Shown: piece by piece, positions 6,033-10,976 of the stretch
Numbering within the stretch: the stretch's first letter is position 1
Layout: each line of letters opens with the position of its first letter
The notes under the pieces: model-generated
What the model was told of the DNA's origin: nothing
Seen by the model: only the letters and a program-made list of their open reading frames with translations
Databases searched by the model: none
Assembly (NCBI GenBank): GCA_045105075.1
Contig: JBGCDD010000243.1
Location: forward strand, 1-10,976
Length of the DNA: 10,976 nt
Source of the DNA: JBGCDD01 sp045105075
Lineage (GTDB): Bacteria; Pseudomonadota; Alphaproteobacteria; Rhodobacterales; Rhodobacteraceae
Reading direction: 5' to 3'
Made by a program: the position numbers and the translations under genes

Positions 6033-6764
6033 ATGTCATTCTGGGAATACGCAAATCCAAAGAAATTCATGCACACCTCAGAACGGGTGCTGCCGGCGGT
6101 GACGCTGTTGGCGGTGGCTTGCCTGGTGGTTGGGCTGATCTGGGGGTTTTTCTTTACGCCGGACGATTTCCGCCAGGGATCAACCGTGAAAATCATCTAT
6201 CTGCATGTGCCCTCGGCGCTGATGGCGATCAATGCCTGGCTCATGATGCTTGTGGCCTCGCTGATCTGGCTGGTGCGCCGCCATCATGTCAGCGCGCTGG
6301 CCGCCCGCGCCGCCGCACCGGTGGGCGTTGTGATGACGTTGATCGCGCTGGCCACTGGTGCAATCTGGGGCCAACCGATGTGGGGCACCTGGTGGGCGTG
6401 GGATCCGCGTTTGACCTCGTTCCTGATCCTATTTCTGTTCTATCTTGGCTACATCGCTTTGTGGGAAGCCATTGAAGACCCCGACACCGCGGCTGATCTG
6501 ACCAGCGTGCTGTGTCTGGTGGGGTCGGTCTTTGCGATCCTGTCGCGCTATGCGGTGAACTTCTGGAATCAGGGGCTGCATCAGGGGGCCTCGCTGAGCC
6601 TCGACAAGGAAAAGAATGTGGCCGATGTGTTTTACCTGCCGCTTTTGGTGTGCATCGCCGGTTTTGTTTTGCTGTTCCTCGCGCTGGTTTTATACCGCAC
6701 GGGCACGGAAATTCGGGCCCGTCGGATCAAGGCGCTCTTGGCGCGTGAAAGGGTCGGGGCCTGA
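6033..6764 (+). CDS. ccmC: Heme delivery protein CcmC
   Basis: Inner-membrane heme-handling protein that loads heme onto the chaperone CcmE in the periplasm. It has 243 aa and about six membrane segments. The tryptophan-rich WWD motif WGTWWAWDPRLTS occupies 117-129. The two conserved periplasmic heme-ligand histidines are visible: H58 in YLHVPSALM and H183 in GLHQGASLS. Charged N and C termini are cytoplasmic. The ATG start gives MSFWEYANPKKFM, typical of alphaproteobacterial CcmC. AAGGA (6014-6018) is the likely ribosome binding site, at a rather long spacing of 14 bases. The intervening leader contains GGATTAGATACCC, which matches a universal 16S rRNA motif, probably by chance. The stop overlaps the ccmD ATG by one base. 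Confidence 0.96.
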   Translation: MSFWEYANPKKFMHTSERVLPAVTLLAVACLVVGLIWGFFFTPDDFRQGSTVKIIYLHVPSALMAINAWLMMLVASLIWLVRRHHVSALAARAAAPVGVVMTLIALATGAIWGQPMWGTWWAWDPRLTSFLILFLFYLGYIALWEAIEDPDTAADLTSVLCLVGSVFAILSRYAVNFWNQGLHQGASLSLDKEKNVADVFYLPLLVCIAGFVLLFLALVLYRTGTEIRARRIKALLARERVGA

Positions 6765-6922
6765 TGCCTGATCTGGGAAAATACGCCGATACGGTGCTGT
6801 CCGCCTATGGCGCGTCGATTGTGCTGTTGTTGGTTTTGGTGGCCATGACCCTGTGGCGCGGGCGCCGGGTGCGGGGCGAAATGTCACGTCTTGATGAGGA
6901 AAGAAAACGCAACGATGGCTAA
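6764..6922 (+). CDS. ccmD: Heme exporter small subunit CcmD
   Basis: Small membrane protein that stabilises the complex between CcmC and CcmE and is needed for release of holo-CcmE. The 52-aa product starts MPDLGKYADTVLSAYGAS, runs through one membrane segment (about 17-31, ASIVLLLVLVAMTLW) and ends in a basic tail, RGRRVRGEMSRLDEERKRNDG. This is the usual CcmD plan: a short periplasmic head with a Tyr, one helix, and an Arg-rich cytoplasmic tail. The ATG shares its A with the ccmC stop TGA, and AAAGGG lies shortly upstream in ccmC. Its last 8 bases overlap ccmG. Size, sequence type and position between ccmC and ccmG make the call firm although the sequence is short. Confidence 0.92.
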   Translation: MPDLGKYADTVLSAYGASIVLLLVLVAMTLWRGRRVRGEMSRLDEERKRNDG

Positions 6923-7451
6923 GATTTCCCCTTTGATGATTGCGCCGCCGCTGATTTTTGGAGCCTTCGTGGCGATGGCCGCGTTTGGCATGTTCCGCGA
7001 TGATCCCGACGCGTTGCCGTCCGCGCGCCAAGGCCAAACCGCACCACCGGTTGTGCTAAGCGCGATGGCCGGCAAGACCCCGTTCACCGATGAAAGCCTG
7101 CGCGATGGCACCGTCAAGCTGGTGAATTACTGGGCCAGCTGGTGCGCGCCGTGCCGTGTCGAACATCCAACGTTGCAGGCGTTGGCAGATGACGGGCTGG
7201 TGATTTATGGCATCAACTACAAAGACAACCCCGACAACGCGCTGCAATTTCTCGACGAGCTTGGTGATCCCTACGCCGGCATTGGCGCCGATGTGTCCGG
7301 TCGGATGGCGCTGGACTGGGGCGTTTACGGTGTGCCCGAAACCTATGTCATTGATGGTGACGGCACCATCGTGTTGCGTCACGCAGGTCCCGTGACCCAG
7401 CGCGTTCTGCGCGAAACTTTGGGTCCTGCACTTGAGGCCGCCCGCAACTGA
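6915..7451 (+). CDS. ccmG: Thiol:disulfide interchange protein CcmG (DsbE)
   Basis: Membrane-anchored periplasmic thioredoxin-like protein that keeps the CXXCH cysteines of apocytochrome c reduced for heme ligation. It has 178 aa. An N-terminal anchor (about 5-26) is followed by a short linker and a thioredoxin fold with the active site WASWCAPC (73-80; C77 and C80). The helix after it begins RVEHPTLQAL, and GVYGVPETYVID (136-147) contains the cis-Pro of the TlpA/CcmG group. The ATG at 6915 (MAKISPLMIAPP) is chosen as the common family start. GAGGA (6896-6900) is 14 bases away, and in-frame starts at 6891 and 6894 would add 7 or 8 residues. It overlaps ccmD by 8 bp, is the last gene of the run, and converges on the RTX gene. 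Confidence 0.95.
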   Translation: MAKISPLMIAPPLIFGAFVAMAAFGMFRDDPDALPSARQGQTAPPVVLSAMAGKTPFTDESLRDGTVKLVNYWASWCAPCRVEHPTLQALADDGLVIYGINYKDNPDNALQFLDELGDPYAGIGADVSGRMALDWGVYGVPETYVIDGDGTIVLRHAGPVTQRVLRETLGPALEAARN

Positions 7452-7468
7452 TCTGACTCAGTCGTGTT

Positions 7469-8884
7469 TTAGACGAAGTAGATAAAGTCATCGGCGGCCA
7501 AAGAGGCCTCGCTGACACCCGACAGCAAAACGCTACTGTTGGTGTTCAGCGTGATCAAAACGCCGTCTGCGCCATCTTGGGCTGCGTCCAGAACGGCCTG
7601 AAACGAGGTCGCAAAACTGTGGCTGCTCAGGTCAATATCATCTTGCCCCGAGGTGAAATCGCGCACCGTGTCAAAGCCGTCGTCGTTGAAAATGAACACA
7701 TCCAGTCCGCGCCCACCAACCAAAACGTCATCACCACGCCCGCCATCCAGAAAATCGCGCCCGCCGCGTCCAGACAGCAAATCATTGCCGCTCTGGCCAT
7801 CAATCGTGTTGCCAATTGCGCTGCCCAGCAAGCGATCATCATAGCTGGAACCGACCACATCCTCGATGCTGAACAATTGATCTTGGCCGATCTCACTGCC
7901 CATCGCCAAACCTTGACCAAGATCGACCGTCAAGCTTTGGCCGGGGCGATCGAAGCGGTCATAAAGCGCCAGATCGCGTCCAGTGCCGCCTCTCAGCGTG
8001 TCATTGTCGCGCCCGCCCTCCAGCACGTCACGTCCCTTGCCCCCCAAAAGAACATCCCGACCGTCTCCGCCAAACAAGCGATCGGCGCCACCCGCGCCTT
8101 TGACAACGTCATTGCCAGCCTCGCTTTGAAACACCTCAGCGCGCGCCGAACCGGTCAACTGATCGTCGCCGGCGCCCGAGACGATCCGGGTTGCGCCGCT
8201 GACGGTGGCTTGCGCGCTGCCGATGTTGGCGGCTCCGGTGAACAGGTTGACGGACGTGTCCGCATCGGTGAACAGGCGCAGTAAATCGTCACCGTCGCCC
8301 AGTTCGATGCGCAAGGTGCGCAAGTTGCCGCCTTGCCAAATGAAGACATCATTGCCCGCACCCAGATCGACTTGCGTGAGCAAGCGTTCGTCCTGAAATC
8401 CGCCATGATTGTCGAGCGCGGTGTGCCCAATGAGGGACTGGATGCCCTTGGTCAGAAAATTGTAGAACGTAATATTGTCATCAGGTGCGGCGATAAAATC
8501 GCCCAACTTGGCGGTCAGAGCGTCAGCGGAAAACCGCGGCGCATCAATTTGAAAGTAGTCACCGGCAAATTGCGTGTTGGCCACGCCCATCAAAACCTGG
8601 TCAATCGCGCCGCTGATCTGGTCGCCGGTTCCCAAAGCAAGCGTGTCGCCCAGAAAATCGATGTAGTGATCGGTGCGGTCCGTTTCATCGGAAAACCGCG
8701 CTTGTTCGCCGATGTTCAGGCGCACGCCACCGTCAATCTCGGTCAGCCAGTGATCTGTAAACGAAGCGGATTCGGCAACGAAATCAGTGTACCAGTAGCC
8801 GATGTTGCCTGCAAAACCAAAGCCAACAGACGGATCAAAGCCACCGGGGCGGTCGCCCGGAAGATAGGTAAAAATTGTACGCAT
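7469..8884 (-). CDS. Secreted RTX calcium-binding protein with N-terminal HasA-like region
   Basis: Predicted type I-secreted protein of 471 aa. Residues 171-205 hold degenerate units (DLGAGNDVF, ELGDGDDLL). Residues 236-304 and 345-395 hold GGxGxDxLx nonapeptides such as GGDGRDVLL, GGKGRDVLE and GGRGDDVLV, which form calcium-binding parallel beta rolls. The C terminus (about 404-471, ending DDFIYFV) resembles the uncleaved RTX secretion signal; no Sec signal peptide is seen. Residues about 19-165 resemble the hemophore HasA: SVxF, GYxxxDFVxxxAS-F-D, H73xxxxxxDTLALG and FQIDxPxFS align by eye with remembered Serratia HasA. If so, H45 lies near the first heme-ligand loop and H73 matches HasA His83, while the axial Tyr75 seems to be replaced by Phe or Ser. 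The RTX call is firm; the HasA relation is tentative. The ATG at 8884 is chosen (GAAGAG about 11 bases upstream); a GTG at 8896 adds four residues. No secretion or receptor gene is in view. Confidence 0.85.
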   Translation of the reverse strand: MRTIFTYLPGDRPGGFDPSVGFGFAGNIGYWYTDFVAESASFTDHWLTEIDGGVRLNIGEQARFSDETDRTDHYIDFLGDTLALGTGDQISGAIDQVLMGVANTQFAGDYFQIDAPRFSADALTAKLGDFIAAPDDNITFYNFLTKGIQSLIGHTALDNHGGFQDERLLTQVDLGAGNDVFIWQGGNLRTLRIELGDGDDLLRLFTDADTSVNLFTGAANIGSAQATVSGATRIVSGAGDDQLTGSARAEVFQSEAGNDVVKGAGGADRLFGGDGRDVLLGGKGRDVLEGGRDNDTLRGGTGRDLALYDRFDRPGQSLTVDLGQGLAMGSEIGQDQLFSIEDVVGSSYDDRLLGSAIGNTIDGQSGNDLLSGRGGRDFLDGGRGDDVLVGGRGLDVFIFNDDGFDTVRDFTSGQDDIDLSSHSFATSFQAVLDAAQDGADGVLITLNTNSSVLLSGVSEASLAADDFIYFV

Positions 8885-8913
8885 GAAACGTGTCACTCTT
8901 CAGTTGGATTGTC

Positions 8914-8942
8914 CTGATAGCAAAACGCATCACTTGGCGCAA
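8914..8942 (-). promoter_or_regulatory. Possible promoter of the RTX gene
   Basis: On the minus strand TTGCGC (8942-8937) and TATCAG (8919-8914) are separated by exactly 17 bp. The -10-like element is about 30 bp before the ATG at 8884. Matches to consensus are 3/6 and 4/6. The element lies downstream of the hairpin at 8958-8985, so it would give the RTX gene a transcript independent of acnA. I see no clear iron-box palindrome next to it. Confidence 0.35.
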
Positions 8943-8957
8943 TTATTGGCCGGATGT

Positions 8958-8985
8958 GCGACCCCGGATGTTGCTCCGGGGTCGC
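8958..8985 (-). terminator. acnA: Perfect 11-bp hairpin after acnA
   Basis: GCGACCCCGGA (8958-8968) and TCCGGGGTCGC (8975-8985) are perfect complements around a 6-base loop, 16 bp after the acnA stop and before the RTX start. The position and stability fit a transcription end for acnA. Neither side has a T run, so it is not a classical intrinsic terminator. It could also act as an RNA 3'-end stabiliser, or be a dispersed repeat. Confidence 0.6.
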
Positions 8986-9001
8986 GTGATAGCACGTCGT
9001 G

Positions 9002-10976
9002 TCAGGCGGCCTTTGCGAGGTTGCGCAGCACGTAATGCAGCACGCCGCCGTTTTCGATATAGTCAATTTCGACTGCGGTATCGATCCGGCACTTCAGCGT
9101 GATGTCTTTGGTCGACCCGTCTGCCATAGTGATAGTGCACGGCACCTCTTGCAGCGGCTCTACACCTTCAAGTCCATGGATTGAAACGGTTTCTTCGCCC
9201 GTCAGCCCCAACGACTTGCGCGTATCCCCGCCGGTGAATTCAAATGGGATCACGCCCATTCCCACCAGATTAGAACGGTGAATACGCTCAAAGCTTTCCG
9301 CCACAACCGCCTTGACGCCCAACAATGCGGTGCCTTTGGCGGCCCAGTCACGCGAGGACCCGGCGCCATATTGCTCGCCGCCGAAAATCACCAGCGGTGT
9401 GCCCGCTGCCTGATAGGCCATCGCCGCATCATAGATCGAGGTTTGTCCGCCATCGGGGCCTTTGGTGTAGCCGCCCTCGACGCCTTCCAGCATCTCGTTC
9501 TTGATGCGGATGTTGGCAAATGTGCCGCGCATCATCACCTCGTGGTTGCCCCGGCGCGAGCCATAGCTGTTGAATTCACGCGGTGCGACCTGGCGTTCGG
9601 TCAGATACTGACCGGCTGGCGTGGTGTCCTTGAAAGAGCCCGCAGGCGAGATGTGGTCGGTTGTGATCATATCACCCAACAGCGCCAAAACCTTGGCGCC
9701 ATCGATGTTTTCGATCTTGGCGGTGTCCATAGTCATGCCCTGAAAATAGGGCGGGTTCTGCACATAGGTGCTGGTTGGGGGCCAGTCATAGGTCTGCTGA
9801 TCGGTGGTCTGGACGCCCTGCCATTTGTCGTCGCCTTTGAACACATCGGCGTATTTGGTCAGGAACGCTTCGCGCGTCACGGTGGCTTCGACCAGTTCCG
9901 CGACCTCCTGGCTGGTGGGCCAGATGTCTTTCAGGAACACGTCGTTGCCGTCTGTGTCCTGGCCCAATGGTTCGGTTGTCAGGTCGATGTCGAGCGTGCC
10001 GGCCAGCGCGTAGGCCACCACCAAGGGCGGCGAGGCCAGATAGTTGGCGCGCACATCCGGGCTGATGCGCCCTTCAAAGTTGCGGTTGCCCGACAAGACC
10101 GATGTGGCGACCAAATCACCGTCGGCAATGGCTTTGGACAGTTCGGGCTGGATCGGACCAGAGTTGCCGATGCAGGTGGTGCAGCCATAGCCGACCAGGT
10201 TGAAGCCGATCTTGTCCAGATCGTCCTGCAATTCGGCCGCTTCCAGATAGGCGCTGACCACCTGAGATCCGGGCGCGAGCGAGGTTTTCACCCACGGTTT
10301 GCGGTTCAGGCCCAGCGCGGCGGCCTTGCGCGCGACCAGTCCCGCGCCGATCATCACATACGGGTTCGAGGTGTTGGTGCACGACGTGATCGAGGCGATC
10401 ACAACCTTGCCCGATTCCATGGTGTACTCTTCGCCGTCGACTGCCACTTCCTTGCCCATCGGGCGTTTGAACGTGCGCTCCATTTCTTGCGAGAACGCCT
10501 CTTTGACGTTGGTCAGCGCCACATAATCCTGCGGGCGTTTGGGTCCGGAAATTGCAGGCACGATGCTGGCCATGTCCAGATGCAGCGTATCGGTATAGAT
10601 CGGCGCATAATCATCGCCGCGCCAGAAGCCGTTTTCCTTGGCATAGGCTTCGACCAGCGCCACGCGGTCCTCATCCCGTCCGGTGTTGCGCAGATAGCGC
10701 AGGGTTTCGCCGTCGATCGGGAAAAAGCCACAGGTCGCGCCGTACTCCGGTGCCATGTTGGCGATGGTCGCACGATCAGCCAGCGGCAGACTATCAAGGC
10801 CCGCGACGTAAACTTCGACGACTTTGCCCACAACGCCCTTGGCGCGCAGCATTTCGACCACTTTCAGCACTAAATCTGTGCCGGTGGTGCCTTCCATCAT
10901 CTTGCCTGTCAGCTCGAACCCGATAACCTCGGGGATTAGCATTGAAATCGGCTGGCCCAGCATCGCGGCCTCTGCC
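9002..10976 (-). CDS. acnA: Aconitate hydratase AcnA (C-terminal three quarters, cut by window edge)
   Basis: TCA-cycle enzyme that isomerises citrate to isocitrate through cis-aconitate using a [4Fe-4S] cluster; the AcnA/IRP1 type is about 890 aa. About 657 residues are present and the N-terminal quarter lies beyond the window. Numbering from MLGQPISMLIPEV at 10963, the three cluster cysteines are seen: C195 in SITSCTNTSNP, and C261 and C264 in GYGCTTCIGNSGP. Other conserved parts are SGNRNFEGRISPDVRANYLASPPLV split across 291-315, DMITTDHISPAGS (431-443), FNSYGSRRGNHEVMMRG (464-480) and the swivelling domain 4 motif GGEQYGAGSSRDWAAKGT (528-545), which carries the catalytic Ser. No frame break is visible. 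It shares its strand with the RTX gene but is separated from it by a strong hairpin. Identification is secure. Confidence 0.97.
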   Translation of the reverse strand, partial: AEAAMLGQPISMLIPEVIGFELTGKMMEGTTGTDLVLKVVEMLRAKGVVGKVVEVYVAGLDSLPLADRATIANMAPEYGATCGFFPIDGETLRYLRNTGRDEDRVALVEAYAKENGFWRGDDYAPIYTDTLHLDMASIVPAISGPKRPQDYVALTNVKEAFSQEMERTFKRPMGKEVAVDGEEYTMESGKVVIASITSCTNTSNPYVMIGAGLVARKAAALGLNRKPWVKTSLAPGSQVVSAYLEAAELQDDLDKIGFNLVGYGCTTCIGNSGPIQPELSKAIADGDLVATSVLSGNRNFEGRISPDVRANYLASPPLVVAYALAGTLDIDLTTEPLGQDTDGNDVFLKDIWPTSQEVAELVEATVTREAFLTKYADVFKGDDKWQGVQTTDQQTYDWPPTSTYVQNPPYFQGMTMDTAKIENIDGAKVLALLGDMITTDHISPAGSFKDTTPAGQYLTERQVAPREFNSYGSRRGNHEVMMRGTFANIRIKNEMLEGVEGGYTKGPDGGQTSIYDAAMAYQAAGTPLVIFGGEQYGAGSSRDWAAKGTALLGVKAVVAESFERIHRSNLVGMGVIPFEFTGGDTRKSLGLTGEETVSIHGLEGVEPLQEVPCTITMADGSTKDITLKCRIDTAVEIDYIENGGVLHYVLRNLAKAA

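Noticed and set aside
7577..8284. Plus-strand open frame of 235 codons opposite the RTX gene
   Set aside because: Repeat-rich antisense of the RTX nonapeptides; the minus-strand product has clear family motifs and a typical C-terminal signal.
9278..10873. Long plus-strand open frame of 531 codons opposite acnA
   Set aside because: Antisense to a clearly conserved enzyme and of no recognisable family; such frames are common opposite GC-rich codon-biased genes.

Overview
This window looks like chromosomal DNA of an alphaproteobacterium, most likely Rhodobacterales (Roseobacter group). The reasons are the GC-rich coding sequence, the gene order (serS, yajC-secD-secF, a Mth938-family gene, ccmABCDG, acnA) and the typical sequences of SerS, SecDF, CcmC and AcnA. 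No tRNA, rRNA, CRISPR array or insertion sequence was found.

Layout. The 5' end of serS (1-426, minus strand, cut by the window edge) is divergent from a long plus-strand run. That run starts after a 219-bp spacer holding a weak promoter candidate and competing inverted repeats. It reads yajC (646), secD, secF, a TauE/SafE-family permease, a Mth938/NDUFAF3-family protein, ccmA, ccmB, ccmC, ccmD and ccmG (ending 7451). Gaps are short or genes overlap (secF/permease 8 bp, ccmA/ccmB 4 bp, ccmC/ccmD 1 bp, ccmD/ccmG 8 bp), so most of it is probably one operon. Converging on it with a 17-bp gap is a minus-strand gene for a secreted RTX calcium-binding protein (7469-8884). Upstream of that, on the same strand, is acnA (9002 to beyond 10976). 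A perfect 11-bp hairpin separates the two.

How the genes work together. SecD, SecF and YajC are the accessory module of the Sec translocon. CcmA, B, C and D move heme to the periplasm and load it on CcmE, and CcmG reduces apocytochrome c disulfides. The Mth938-family protein belongs to the family of mitochondrial complex I assembly factor NDUFAF3. The operon therefore centres on export and on assembly of respiratory membrane proteins. CcmE, CcmF and CcmH are not in the window and are presumably elsewhere.

Main points of interest. (1) The Mth938-family gene carries 15 consecutive T, directly after a hairpin, so its codons 12-25 look like an intrinsic terminator or slippage site inside a gene and upstream of ccm. 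(2) The RTX protein has an N-terminal region that resembles the hemophore HasA, which suggests a HasA-RTX fusion. (3) The spacer before yajC has mutually exclusive inverted repeats and a doubtful short open frame, and a possible hairpin covers the secD ribosome binding site.
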